DNA of 64,000 nucleotides from positions 1-64,000 of the forward strand of contig NC_009363.1 of the NCBI RefSeq assembly GCF_000092065.1. Reading direction: 5' to 3'. Each line of letters begins with the position of its first letter. Within the stretch, counting starts at the first letter, position 1. The translations under genes were made by a program, and so were the position numbers. The notes beneath the pieces were generated by a model. That model saw only the letters and a list, made by a program, of their open reading frames with translations, was not told where the DNA came from and did not search any database. Positions 38,046-48,662 of this stretch are shown one piece after another. Origin of the DNA: Ostreococcus lucimarinus CCE9901. Taxonomy: Eukaryota > Chlorophyta > Mamiellophyceae > Mamiellales > Bathycoccaceae.

Positions 38046-40834
38046 CTAGTCGTGGTCCATCGCAGTCCCATCGGCCGCGGCGCGTTTGGCCGCGGCCTCG
38101 GCTTCGATCTTAGCGTTGAGCGCCGCGTAATCGACGGGCGCGCCGCGGCGGCGCTTGCCGCTCGGCGCGGGGACGTCGGAGTCGGCCGCCGGGCGCTTTT
38201 CGCCCGAAGCGTCGGCGTCGAAATCAGCATCGCCGTCTACGTTCGCGGCGGCTTCGTTTTGTTCCTCGGCAAGACGCTCGAGGAAGGCGATGCGCTCGGC
38301 TTCGGCTTCGGCTTCGCGTTTTTCGCGAATCTCTCGACGCACGCGCAGTTCTTCGTTGAATTCAGCCTTGCTCGCCTCGGCGTCATACTTCTCGGCGTTG
38401 GGTTGGAACAGCGTGCGCACGTGAGCGGCGACAGAGCGACCAAACGCAGACACTGGACCACCCTGAATGCGATAGCCGCCTTCGAGGACGGAAATCACGC
38501 GGCCCTTTGCGTGCGAATTCGCAATCTTCATCAACTCCGTCGTAAGCCATTCGTAGTCTTGCTCTTTCACGCCCAAGTTTACAGGTCCTTGAATGTCATC
38601 CTTGGCGTGAGCGTCAAATCCGGCAGAAATGATGATAAGCTCGGGTTCGAAAGCGTTGATCGCGGGCAAAATCTTCCCCTTCCACACGCGACGCCACGCG
38701 GCGCCTCGCTCGGATTTCTTACCCGTGCCCTCCATGCCGACGTCCAAAACCCACGGTTGCTCGCCCCTGGCCGTGCTCACGCGGTTTTCGGCCTCGACAT
38801 GAATCGGATCTTCGACGACGCCGTCGTCCTCCCAGACCGCGGGCTCCTCCGTGTCCAAATCGTATTCACCCTTGGTGCTCTTCGTCGGCCCGGTGCCCGG
38901 ATAGAAGTGGTGCTGCAGCTCTTTGCGACCGTAACCGTGCACGGAGGCGAACATGACTTCCTCCGGGTCGGTTTCATCGAGCCATGGACGGTACATGTTC
39001 ATGGAGAACGTACCACCACCGATTGGTAATGAGTACTTGAATTGCGGCGCGCTCGGCGCGGTGTTTTGCACGCACGCCTCTGTTCCGTTTCCGTGATGCA
39101 CGTCAAAATCAACCAAAGCGATCCTACGAAGCGTTTTGCGGTGCACGCATCGCGCGTAAGCTGCAGCAACAGCGACGTTGTTTATCAAGCAAAAGCCGTG
39201 CGAACCAGTGCCAATAGGTTCGCTCGGCGTACCCACTGGACCGAGCGGACCGCTGTGGTGTCCGGGTGGACGCACGGCGCAAAAGACTTTATTCGTTTCG
39301 CCGGAGACGATTTTCTCCACTGCCTCGATCGTCGCTCCCGCCGCAGCGAGCGCAGCGTTGAAAGATTGCGAGCATACTGCGGTATCGCCGTCGATAGTGC
39401 CGATCGCTCGCGGAATCACGCGAATGTCAGGTAACTGTTCGCAAATCTTTTGCACTTTTCGCAGATACGCATACTCGTGACAGCGCAGTACATCCGCCCA
39501 CGCCGCTGGTTGCACGTCGGAAACGTATTCAACGTTCATATCTTCAAAATCTTTACCTCGCAAAGTACCGTTCGTGTTGTTAAGCAAGACGTTGAGACGG
39601 TTGACATTCTCTGGCGGCGGTTCATCCGCTGGGAGACGCGTGATGGGTGGACATGAGTGGTGCAAGAAGCACACGTCCGGGGCGATGATGACTCGCTTCA
39701 AATCTTCATCTGCCGCCGAAAGGACGGTAGCTTTCAATAATTTTGCAATCGTCGGTTGACCACGAGCCGCCGCGAGCTCGCCGGGCGTCTGTTGCTGCGC
39801 GTTCTTGTCCTTGGTCAACGCACCGTGAGATTTCAAAAGCAACTCAACACATTTTACGTCGCCTCCTCTTACCGCGCAGTGTAAAGCATTATCTTTGTTG
39901 TCGTTCTTGAGCGTTGGATCCGCACCATTCTTCAACAAGAAATCCACGACGTCGCCGCGACCGTATGCGCACGCCCAGTGCACCGGCCGATTTCGAGTCT
40001 TGTCGCGCAAATTCACATACACCTCCACCGTATCCTCCTCGTTCGGCGGCGTGAACTCGCTCACGAGATGCTGAACGATGGGTAAAACACCGTGCTGCGC
40101 CGCAACGGAAAGTGCCGTGCGTCCGTAATCGTCCTGCGTACACTCATTCTCCACGTGTGGCAACAACGCCTTGACGGCTTCGATGGCGAACGCCTCGTGC
40201 TTCTCGAAACCGCTCATCGCGCACGCGATGTGCATCGGTGGCGAACCTTCCAAAGTGACGTACGCTTTGGCCCCCGCCTCTAATAACGCTTTCAAGCACC
40301 CGATCGAGCCGTAGAGCAGAGCCACGTGCAACGGCGTCAATCCCTCGCGATCCGTACTGTTGACGCTGTACGAACGCCCTGCGTCACCAAACGCGCCGAA
40401 CGCAGGATTTCCATCCCTCTCCTCCTCGTCGTCCTCGTCGTCCTCGGCGTCGGGATTGAAATCTTCTTCATCCGACTCCTCCTCCTCCTCGTCGTCGTCA
40501 TCGTCGTTTCCTTCATCCTTACCCTCGTCGTCGTTCTCGTCTTCGTTTCCTTCAGCCGTCTTTGCCGCCGCGTCGTCGCCCTCCGTCACCACTGGCGGCG
40601 CGATCAACGCCGCGAGCGTCTCCACGTCGTCCGTCTCACAGCACGCGTGTAATGGCCTGTTTCATTCACACGTGCAGCGTCGTCGACGCACGCGCATCGT
40701 CAGTCACCGCGTCGTTTTCGTGTCGAAATCTTCAACAACGCGAATTCTCGAAATCTCGAGCGAAACGCATCACCGTTCGAGACGTACAGCGCGCGAGGGT
40801 CATCGTCGTCGTCGGAATACATCGATGCGAACAT
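38046..40834 (-). CDS. Class II histone deacetylase fused to ankyrin repeats (one intron)
   Basis: Exon 2 38046-40656 has no ATG before its ankyrin repeats but begins after an acceptor (aaacag) preceded by ACTGAC near 40698. Exon 1 40788-40834 (MFASMYSDDDDDPRAL, donor GTACGT at 40787) joins in phase 2 to PLHACCETDDVETLAAL, itself a repeat start; total about 885 residues. After an acidic stretch come four more ankyrin repeats (to about residue 330), then the deacetylase: RPPGHHSGPLGP, FDVHHGNGT, GFDAHAKDD, EGGY. A coiled acidic/basic tail with SGKRRRG follows. Similar domains occur in plant HDA5/15/18, but not with N-terminal ankyrins. Exon 1 is a prediction. Confidence 0.85.
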
Positions 40835-41024
40835 CAGCACGCTTCACGCGCGCGGCGGCACGCGCGACGCTCGGTGCGCGCGAATGTGAGGTCTCGCCTA
40901 GGAGTGTGAGGGATCTTCGCGGCACGCGCGAACTACGAATGAAAACAATTTCGCGATGTACAAGCAACGATGTGGACTAGTTCTTCATGAAAACAATTTC
41001 GCTATGAACAATCAACGGTGTGGA

Positions 41025-42242
41025 CTATTTCTTCGATTTCGTGAGCTGGCCGATTTGGAAGTGGATGATGTCGCCGTCTTTGACGACGTACGCCTTGCCC
41101 TCTTGGCGGTACTTGCCCGCCTCTTTCACCTCAGCCATCGAAGGCTTGGTGGCGATTGCGGCGAAGTCGTCGTACGAACACACTTCAGCCTTGATGAAGC
41201 CCTTCTCGAAATCGGTGTGAATGACGCCAGCGGCTTGAGGAGCGAGAGCACCGTTGTACACGGTCCAGCATCGCACTTCCTTCTCGCCCGCGGTGAAGAA
41301 GTACATGAGATTCAGTTCCTTGTACCCTTGCGTCACCATCTTTGGCAACGCCGATTTCGCGCCTTCGTTTTCTTCGTAAAACGCCGAGCGCAGCGACTCG
41401 TCGTCGCCCAAATCGAACAGCTCTTGTTCAAATTCGACGGAAAACGGAATCATGATACCGCCGCCATGTTGCTGCACCCAGGCGTGAATCTTCGGCAGCC
41501 ACTTGTTCTTTTTGCGTACGTAGTCCCGTTTACTCAGGTTGACGAGATAAATCATCGGTTTGGTGGTCAACAACGCGGGCAGTTTGTCTTTAATCATCTC
41601 CACCTCCGGCGTGTTCCACTCTCCGGTTCGAATCGCCAAGTTATTTTCTAACATTTCCGTGCACCGCGCCATCGTGTCCTTGAACAACGCCGAGAGTTTC
41701 ATCGTCGGGTTCTTCTTGACGTCTCGCTCCTCGTCCGCGATCGCCCGCTTCACCGTCTCCAAATCCTTCAAGCACAGTTCCGCGGTGATGGTTTCCAAAT
41801 CACGCACCGGATCGATCTCATCATCCACGTGCACCACCTCCGGGTCGTCGAACGCTCGCACCACGTGAAATATGCCATCCGTCGCCATGATGTTGCTCAA
41901 GAACGCGTTCCCCAAGCCAGCGCCCGAAGACGCGCCTCGCACCAAGCCCGCGATGTCGGTCACGCTCAGAAACGCTGGATACTCGCTCGCGGGCTTCCAC
42001 ATGGAGACTAATCGATCGTATCGCGCGTCAGGGACCGGGCACCGCGCTTCATTCGGGTCGATGGTGCAGAATGGATAGTTCTCCGCCGCGATGGATTGCT
42101 CGGTCAAGATGTTAAACAGGCTCGACTTGCCGACGTTGGGCAGGCCGACGATGCCCATGCGAAGGTTGTTTCGCACGCGACCGAACTTGGCCGCGCCGAC
42201 GTCGTCGGCGCCGTCGTCGGCGGTTTTCTTTTTCGGCGGCAT
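41025..42242 (-). CDS. OLA1: Obg-like ATPase 1 (YchF/OLA1)
   Basis: 405 residues from ATG 42240-42242. P-loop GLPNVGKSSLFN, switch II DIAGLVRGASSGAGLGN, a YchF-specific G4 region NLSKRD, and the C-terminal TGS domain (SYDDFAAIATKPSMAEVKEAGK; AYVVKDGDIIHFQIG). The OLA1 subfamily prefers ATP because of its altered G4. It binds ribosomes and dampens stress responses. Length is typical (about 395). Divergent from RSM22, 65 bp apart. Confidence 0.94.
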   Translation of the reverse strand: MPPKKKTADDGADDVGAAKFGRVRNNLRMGIVGLPNVGKSSLFNILTEQSIAAENYPFCTIDPNEARCPVPDARYDRLVSMWKPASEYPAFLSVTDIAGLVRGASSGAGLGNAFLSNIMATDGIFHVVRAFDDPEVVHVDDEIDPVRDLETITAELCLKDLETVKRAIADEERDVKKNPTMKLSALFKDTMARCTEMLENNLAIRTGEWNTPEVEMIKDKLPALLTTKPMIYLVNLSKRDYVRKKNKWLPKIHAWVQQHGGGIMIPFSVEFEQELFDLGDDESLRSAFYEENEGAKSALPKMVTQGYKELNLMYFFTAGEKEVRCWTVYNGALAPQAAGVIHTDFEKGFIKAEVCSYDDFAAIATKPSMAEVKEAGKYRQEGKAYVVKDGDIIHFQIGQLTKSKK

Positions 42243-42307
42243 CGCGGTGCGTCGGCGAGTGGCGGCGGCGGCGCGCGACACTCCGCGACGACGCGCGACG
42301 GACCGTC

Positions 42308-44500
42308 ATGACGCTGGCGCGGCGCGGGGCGCGCGCGATGACGTCGATCGCGTCCACGAGCGCGTCGGCGGCGTCGATCGCGCGCGCACGCGATGGTTTG
42401 CGATTGAATGCGCGACTGGGACGCGCGGTGGATGCGCTTTCGCGGGACGAACACCGCGCGTTTCGCGCGAAGGCGATCGCGTTGGCGCGACAGCGCGTGG
42501 GAATGATGACGTCGTATGATGCGGTCACGGAAGAGGCGCTGCGACGGGCGGTGCGGGACGCGTTCGGGGGCGAGCGAGGGGTTCGCGTAGGACGACGCGT
42601 CTCGCGGCGGTTCGACGCGCTGCGCGAAGCGCTGAAAAGATCGAGCGGCGGACGCGTGGTGAACGCGTTGGAGACGAGCGCGGGTGAATTAGATGCGAAA
42701 CAACTCGATGGACGATCAGCTTCGGAGGTAGGCGCAACGAGAGGGCTGGAGGGCGGCGCGCTCGCTTCGTGGGACGACGACATCGAGTGGGGCGCGCGGT
42801 TAAGCAAGCGAAAGCTGCGTAGAGTGGAATCGCCCGTCGACGTCGAGCGAGCGGGAGAAAAATCGTCGGTGGAGGTGAAATATGACGAACTCGATGCCGC
42901 TGTGTACGCAGTGATGCGAAGTCCGATGACGATGGGGGCATTGAAGAGGATTTTGTACGAGACGCGCGATCGCTTGGGCACGAGTTTCAAGCCGAGGAGC
43001 GTTTTAGATTTTGGGTCGGGGCCGGTCCCGACGACTCTGTTCGCCGTGCGCGCGGTTTTCGGAGATGATGTTGGCACGCATGGCGGGCGTGATACCGATG
43101 TTAAGGTGGCGTTCGTCGATAGCAACCCAGGGATGATGCGTTTTGCGAGACGCGTGACTGGATACGCGAAGAATATAGAGCAAGAACGTCGAACGACCGC
43201 GGCGCTTGAACGCGCGTCGACGACGTCAGAGGACAAAATAGGTGTTAGTGAAGAGCTCAGCGACGTTTTAGACGACGTCGACGCGTCTGTGACGCGAGTA
43301 TTGGACTTTAGCGATTTCGAAGCGGTGGAGGATGAGCGCCACGGGTTTCGGCCCGCGAGCGCGTTGAGATTGAAAACGCCTCACCCTTGGCACGAAAGTG
43401 AAGGCATCCGCACGAGCGCGAGTCTTCGTGGCGCCAATCGACGAGGTGGATTTGACGTCGTTGTTTCGTCGTACGCGCTGGGCGAAATTCCCGATAATCA
43501 CGTCGTCAACGCGCGCGGACGCGAAGTGCGAAATCAACGACAGCTCGACGTAACGATTCGTCAGTTATGGGATAAAGTCGCTCCGGGTGGCATCTTAGTC
43601 TTGGCCGAACCTGGAACACCGCGAGGGAGCTTACTCATTCGTCGCGCGAGAGCGATGCTTCTCGACGTTGCTCGACGCGATATGGAACAGGACGCGCGAA
43701 GACTCGACTTTGAACCGAGCGAAGACGCCGTGGAGGCGTACGTCGTGGCGCCTTGCCAGCACGACAAAGCGTGTCCGCTCAAGGATGTCAACGCTGAGGA
43801 TGGCTTTTCGACGTGGTGCCACTTTCCTCAGCGAACGCTGCGAAGCGCGTACGTGCGAGAAATGAAACATGGCGCCAGACCATACCAGGATGAAAAGTTT
43901 TCATACGTCGTACTGCGCAAGATGCGTCGAAGCGCGGCGCGCAGAGACGCCGAGCGCGCGACGCAAGCCGCTCGCGACGCGCTCGCGGCGCAAAAATCCG
44001 CGACTCCGAACGACGAAAGAAACGGAGACGAAGAAGACGAAGAAGACGAAGACGAAGAATATCACGAAAGTCTCGCGCGCGAGTCTTTCGAGGATTGGTC
44101 GCGCGTCATTCGTCAGCCCATGAAGCGTAAAGGCCACGTCGTCTTTGAGCTCTGCGCCCCCTCTGGCGAACTCGAGCGCGTCACCGTCGCCAGATCTCAC
44201 GGCGATCTCATCGGCCGTGACGGCTACAAGTACGCCCGCAAGCTTCGTTGGGGTGATTTATGGCCCTTCACGCACAAAACCGTCGTCAAACCCGGCGATC
44301 AGCGCGCGTTCGAGCTCGAGGCTTCGCGTTTCGAGAGCGACTTTCTTCGGTCTCTCCGTCGCGACCGCGCCGCGCGTCTCGTCGCGTCTCCCGCGCCTCT
44401 CGACCCGATCGCGCGCGACGAGATCGAGATCGAGCTCGACGACGACGAGCTCGACGACGAGCTCGTCGATCTTTGGAATAGCCGCGCCGGCGCGCGCTAG
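42308..44500 (+). CDS. RSM22: Mitoribosome assembly methyltransferase-like RSM22/METTL17
   Basis: 730 residues, ATG 42308. An Arg/Ala/Ser presequence, then a Rossmann methyltransferase: PRSVLDFGSGPVPTTLFA, VAFVDSNPGMMRFA, VVVSSYALGEIPDN, GGILVLAEPGTPRG. A Cys cluster (APCQHDKACPL, then WCHFPQR) is the Fe-S binding site of METTL17/Rsm22. It acts in mitochondrial small-subunit assembly. An unusual 130-residue insertion with a charged, acidic stretch (EEDEEDEDEEYHES near residue 580) precedes the C-terminal beta domain. It ends with repeated Glu/Asp codons. Confidence 0.88.
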   Translation: MTLARRGARAMTSIASTSASAASIARARDGLRLNARLGRAVDALSRDEHRAFRAKAIALARQRVGMMTSYDAVTEEALRRAVRDAFGGERGVRVGRRVSRRFDALREALKRSSGGRVVNALETSAGELDAKQLDGRSASEVGATRGLEGGALASWDDDIEWGARLSKRKLRRVESPVDVERAGEKSSVEVKYDELDAAVYAVMRSPMTMGALKRILYETRDRLGTSFKPRSVLDFGSGPVPTTLFAVRAVFGDDVGTHGGRDTDVKVAFVDSNPGMMRFARRVTGYAKNIEQERRTTAALERASTTSEDKIGVSEELSDVLDDVDASVTRVLDFSDFEAVEDERHGFRPASALRLKTPHPWHESEGIRTSASLRGANRRGGFDVVVSSYALGEIPDNHVVNARGREVRNQRQLDVTIRQLWDKVAPGGILVLAEPGTPRGSLLIRRARAMLLDVARRDMEQDARRLDFEPSEDAVEAYVVAPCQHDKACPLKDVNAEDGFSTWCHFPQRTLRSAYVREMKHGARPYQDEKFSYVVLRKMRRSAARRDAERATQAARDALAAQKSATPNDERNGDEEDEEDEDEEYHESLARESFEDWSRVIRQPMKRKGHVVFELCAPSGELERVTVARSHGDLIGRDGYKYARKLRWGDLWPFTHKTVVKPGDQRAFELEASRFESDFLRSLRRDRAARLVASPAPLDPIARDEIEIELDDDELDDELVDLWNSRAGAR

Positions 44501-44769
44501 ACGCGCCGGTCTCGCGCGCGCGTCCGCGAAATCAGAAATCTTCAAATCCCGTCTCCCGCCGCGCTCTTTTTCCCCAAGCCCCGGCGCGATCGCGACACAG
44601 CGCGACGCGCGTCGACCTCGCGACGCGTGCGCGCGGACGCGCGAGCGCGCGGACGCGGACGATTCGTCGAGCGACGTCCGACGCGACGCGACGCCCCGAG
44701 CGAGGCCGCGAAGCGCCGCGTCGCGCGACCGGAACGCCGCCCGCCTCCGGTCGGTGATAATTGCGAGCG

Positions 44770-47418
44770 ATGGCGCGCGAAGACGGCGCGCGACGCAAGG
44801 AACGCAAGGACGAGCGCACGGTGGCGATGGAGAAGATGGTGATGGAACTCGCGGCGGCGGCGGCGGTGGTGGATGGGAATAAAACGTCGGTGAGCGAACG
44901 GGCGAGCGGGGCAAGCGGCGGGAGCAGCCTGACGAGGGCGCCGGACGCGGAGCGAGAGCGCGAGGAGGGACAAGCGTTGACGTTGGACGCGTTGGTGATG
45001 GCGAGCGCTGGATCGAATAAAAGAGCGAAGAGCGCGGGCGTTAAAGTGGCGAAACGGAAGAAGATGGAAGATAAGGGGGAGCGAAGGTGGTATTGTTGCT
45101 CGTGCAAGCAGACGCTGACGCCGGAACACTTCGATCCGAATTTGGAGACGTGTCGGTTGTGCTTGGCGAAACGTCGAGCGAAAGATCGGGCGAAGAAACG
45201 ACTTCGAGGGCTTCAGCTCAAGCATCACTTGTTGAGTGCGGATGAGAAAGATGTGGCGGCGTTTTTGTTGGGAGTGTATCATCCGGCGCTCACGCAGCAA
45301 GGGCCGCGATCTTCATCTTTTAACTCCATACAGATGAACGTGCAACGAGCGTCGATGGAAGTGAGCGCATTCGTAGAGGACTTCCGCAGCTTCCTCGAGG
45401 ACAAGCCCAAGGAACAAGCGGACAGATTGGTCCGCACGTTTTTGGGTTTGGACGATGCTGGAGAAAGGCTCACACCTCATCAAGTGATCAACGAGAAGGG
45501 TTCCGCGAAGAGGAATACGATGTCATCCAAAGCGAATAGCGCAAAGGCGACGCACAACTATCGCGCCCCAGCTTCATCGATGGGTGGCCGGCAAGAGTTG
45601 ACGAAGAGCCTGGACACCGTATACGATAAGTACGACGCGCTATTGAAAAACACCAGCGATGATCAAACGTGGGTTCGTTTCGCGGCGGAGAACGAGCAGG
45701 ACACTGATCTGGATGCTGAGAAGGTCAACTATTCCGCACCGATACATGAATCAGCTGCCGAAACCGGCACAAACGAGAAGGATGACGTGTACAGCGCCAT
45801 CATGCACGGCGCGGATCCCACCGTCAGTCATTACCTGTATCAATTCTTGTTCATGAATCAGCCGACAATCGGAGGCGAACACAGCACGATGGTCGTGGAG
45901 AGTGATCTCCCACAGCTTACGGGCCAGCTTCCATTGCGCGCAGTCGATAGCCTTTCGGAAGGGTCCAGCTTAAATGGTGCGACTAATGTGAGCTCGGAAT
46001 CGGACAACGTGTACAACACCTTGGATGAAGAGGAGCTGAACGGCAACGCATACGCGTTCAAGGGCTCGCTCGTGATGGGTTGGATTGGAGGCGCTCGTGA
46101 TGGAAAGAGAGAACTGCTAGCGAAAGAGAACGGTATCCTTCCGGACGATATGCACCCGCAAGCTGTGTTTAGCCATGGAAGACTGTTCGACGCGCGCACG
46201 CCTGGGAAGTTGGTTCCTCTCACCGAGACGGAGAACTTACACGGGTTTTCAGAAGATCTTGCGATTTTCCCCGTCAAGGATTCTTCGTCTGACATCGTTC
46301 GCATTCATATTCCGCCGGGATCTTTCAGCGAGGAGCTCGGTGTGAGAGCGTTGCACGATGGTCACTACATCGATTCTGAACTTCGCCACAGGCGCAACGG
46401 CGGAGCCGAGGTGATCCTATACCCGAACGGTAGAGACGATCGAGAGCGCAACGCAATCGTTATCCTCGGTGCTGTTCATTTACAATGTTTCGTTCGTAGC
46501 GGTACGGCGAAACAGATGCCTATCGGTTGCAACATCCCAGCGCTCTTCATACCGAGCCAAGCGCACGCGAAAGAGATTAGCGATGGCGTAGAGCACATTG
46601 CGCAAGTCAAGGGTACGAAAGCGGCCCGGCAGTTTTTGTCTTCGCTCGCGTACGTACTTGTGCACGGCGAACCAAAGAGCGCTAAGTTTGAGTTTGTCGT
46701 CGAAATGGCGCACATCCTCGCGCTCACGAGAACTTTGGATCTGCTCGAGCGATTGGCGATGTTGGCAAAGTCGTCGCTATCGAGCGATGATTCAGACACT
46801 TCTATCTCCGAAGTAGCGAGATTAGAAGTCTATAAGCCCTCGGATAATTTCTGGCAACACGCCGGTCATACCGACTCTTTTCTTGGAATCCTCCTTTGTC
46901 TTGTTGCGGGATTTATCCGTCTTATCGCTTCGGCTGTGAGCGGAGCGCGACTGAATTATGGATTCTATGCCACGCTCTTGGCCGCGGCCGCGCTTTCGGC
47001 AACGAACCCGAAGACCCGTGTAGACATCAAAAGCATTGCCTTCAACATGCTTTTTATCTGGGCACACGCAGCATCCATGCACTCAGATGATCTGACCAAT
47101 CAAATGACGTCTTACGGCAAGGCGCTGGTCATCACGCTTGCGCTCTCGGCACTGAACGCCTCGCATTCGCGCATGAGCAGCTCGTCAAGCTTTGTGTTAC
47201 CACAGCTCGCCTTTGCCGGAAGTGGCTATAACCCACACACCATTTTCCGCTTTATGAAGCAAGCGTTGCCTCAGGACGGAAGTATACCACAAAACGCGCT
47301 GCGAGCGCACGCCTGGACCGTTCACATCAGTTGCGCACTGCTGGCACCCGCGATCCTCATCTCTTGTATTTCGCAACTTCCAGGTGCACGAGTTCGCTCA
47401 AAATCTAAGCTTGCGTGA
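44770..47418 (+). CDS. Zinc-finger, multi-span membrane protein, unknown
   Basis: 882 residues from ATG 44770. Residues about 105-145 hold YCCSCKQTLTPEHFD and TCRLCLAKRRAKDRAK, a CxxC...CxxC unit followed by basic residues that resembles the second zinc site plus nuclear signal of SBP transcription factors, but the first SBP zinc site is missing. The middle 500 residues are unlike anything I know. The last 180 carry about four hydrophobic spans (SFLGILLCLVAGFIRLIASAV, FYATLLAAAALSA, ALVITLALSALNA, CALLAPAILISCISQL). DNA here has visibly lower GC than its 5' part, as in the following cluster. A membrane-tethered regulator is one reading; not proved. Confidence 0.6.
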   Translation: MAREDGARRKERKDERTVAMEKMVMELAAAAAVVDGNKTSVSERASGASGGSSLTRAPDAEREREEGQALTLDALVMASAGSNKRAKSAGVKVAKRKKMEDKGERRWYCCSCKQTLTPEHFDPNLETCRLCLAKRRAKDRAKKRLRGLQLKHHLLSADEKDVAAFLLGVYHPALTQQGPRSSSFNSIQMNVQRASMEVSAFVEDFRSFLEDKPKEQADRLVRTFLGLDDAGERLTPHQVINEKGSAKRNTMSSKANSAKATHNYRAPASSMGGRQELTKSLDTVYDKYDALLKNTSDDQTWVRFAAENEQDTDLDAEKVNYSAPIHESAAETGTNEKDDVYSAIMHGADPTVSHYLYQFLFMNQPTIGGEHSTMVVESDLPQLTGQLPLRAVDSLSEGSSLNGATNVSSESDNVYNTLDEEELNGNAYAFKGSLVMGWIGGARDGKRELLAKENGILPDDMHPQAVFSHGRLFDARTPGKLVPLTETENLHGFSEDLAIFPVKDSSSDIVRIHIPPGSFSEELGVRALHDGHYIDSELRHRRNGGAEVILYPNGRDDRERNAIVILGAVHLQCFVRSGTAKQMPIGCNIPALFIPSQAHAKEISDGVEHIAQVKGTKAARQFLSSLAYVLVHGEPKSAKFEFVVEMAHILALTRTLDLLERLAMLAKSSLSSDDSDTSISEVARLEVYKPSDNFWQHAGHTDSFLGILLCLVAGFIRLIASAVSGARLNYGFYATLLAAAALSATNPKTRVDIKSIAFNMLFIWAHAASMHSDDLTNQMTSYGKALVITLALSALNASHSRMSSSSSFVLPQLAFAGSGYNPHTIFRFMKQALPQDGSIPQNALRAHAWTVHISCALLAPAILISCISQLPGARVRSKSKLA

Positions 47419-47509
47419 GCAAGCGTTGTATGAGATAAGTTTTGGTACCATTACACTCTTTTAACGCTATCATCTACTAAACTGATATTCCGCAAGCTCT
47501 CCAATTGCT

Positions 47510-48553
47510 TCACGTTGCCGCGCCCGTTGTGTACAATTCCATCGCCAAACTCACTAGTGCGATGCTAATGATTATTCGCAGCGGCATCGTCTCGTGTTCG
47601 ATACATACGTGAATGATGGCGACCACGAGCATCGACAGCGCGGACACAAAACATTTGTAAATGTTGTCCAGGTACTTCAGAATGAAAGACACTGCCAACC
47701 CGCCGAACGACAGGACGACCAAACTTACCCAAGCATAAAAGTTGAATCCGGTAAAAAGTCCATTCTTTAACGCTTCTCCTTTCCAAACTATTGGAATCGC
47801 ACCACAAATCACGCCCCAAAAGTACAGTTGCATATTCTGCCAATGAATGCTATCCGTCGCCCCGTCTTGGTTGCTGCCCTTGAGCAGCTTCTCCGACAAC
47901 ACACTCCCGGACGCAGCGATGAACGTGTTTATCACCACAAGCACGTACCCATACACACTCCCGCGTAACTGATTAGAATCTGTGATCTCCGCCGTGACAG
48001 ATCCCAATAATAACAAGAACAGCGCTCTCCACTGCAACGAAGTTAACCGCCGCCCGAGCAGCGTCCACATCAGCACCCCGGTACTTAAAATTTTCAAGTT
48101 ATTCATGATCTGATACGTCGACGGCCCCAGTTCTTGTATGATGAGGAGCATACAGTTATTCGCGACGAAATAGCACAGCGCGGGAAGCGCAAACGAGGTG
48201 AAGCGTTTCGCGCTCCACGTCACTTCTTCGACTCCTCCGCACGCCCGCGACGTCGTCAAAAAGATGAACGACAACACCAGCTTCACCGACTCCATCGTGA
48301 ACGCCAGCACCACGGTATCGTACGGATAATCATCATCACTGTTCCGGCTCAGACTCGCGAATATCGTTCCCGCCACTTGCAGGAACAAGTACGACACCAT
48401 GCTCAACACCTTGATCGACAGCGGCGTTTCCGTCCTTCCGTCGCTCTTCTTCTCGGTCGGCGTCGCATCTCGCGCGAGTTCGCCGTCCGCATCCTTCCCA
48501 TCTCGCGCGAGCAGCGATTCGCGCTCATTCGCGCTCGCGCTCGCGCTCGCCAT
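47510..48553 (-). CDS. Golgi nucleotide-sugar transporter, SLC35A type
   Basis: 347 residues, ATG 48551-48553. Ten hydrophobic spans and the CMP-sialate/UDP-galactose transporter signatures: VLAFTMESVKLVLSF, ALPALCYFVANNCMLLI, STYQIMNNLKILSTGVLMW, and SVLSEKLLKGS and VSFILKYLDNIYKCFVSALS in the second half. Family members exchange nucleotide sugar for nucleoside monophosphate across Golgi membranes. The N-terminal Ser/Ala repeat stems from a CGCTCG microsatellite. Divergent from the methyltransferase at 48663 (109 bp apart). A copy of its first 137 or so codons lies at 54618-55027. Confidence 0.88.
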   Translation of the reverse strand: MASASASANERESLLARDGKDADGELARDATPTEKKSDGRTETPLSIKVLSMVSYLFLQVAGTIFASLSRNSDDDYPYDTVVLAFTMESVKLVLSFIFLTTSRACGGVEEVTWSAKRFTSFALPALCYFVANNCMLLIIQELGPSTYQIMNNLKILSTGVLMWTLLGRRLTSLQWRALFLLLLGSVTAEITDSNQLRGSVYGYVLVVINTFIAASGSVLSEKLLKGSNQDGATDSIHWQNMQLYFWGVICGAIPIVWKGEALKNGLFTGFNFYAWVSLVVLSFGGLAVSFILKYLDNIYKCFVSALSMLVVAIIHVCIEHETMPLRIIISIALVSLAMELYTTGAAT

Positions 48554-48662
48554 CGCGTCGGTGTCTGCCGCAACGAACGATGGGTGTTACGTCGCGCGAG
48601 CCATCGCGGCAGACGCCGACGCGATTCGCGTCGTTCGCGGACGAAGCGACCGCGCGCGAACC

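Noticed and set aside
42112-43236. 374-codon minus-strand frame opposite RSM22
   Set aside because: Ser/Arg-rich antisense frame without motifs.
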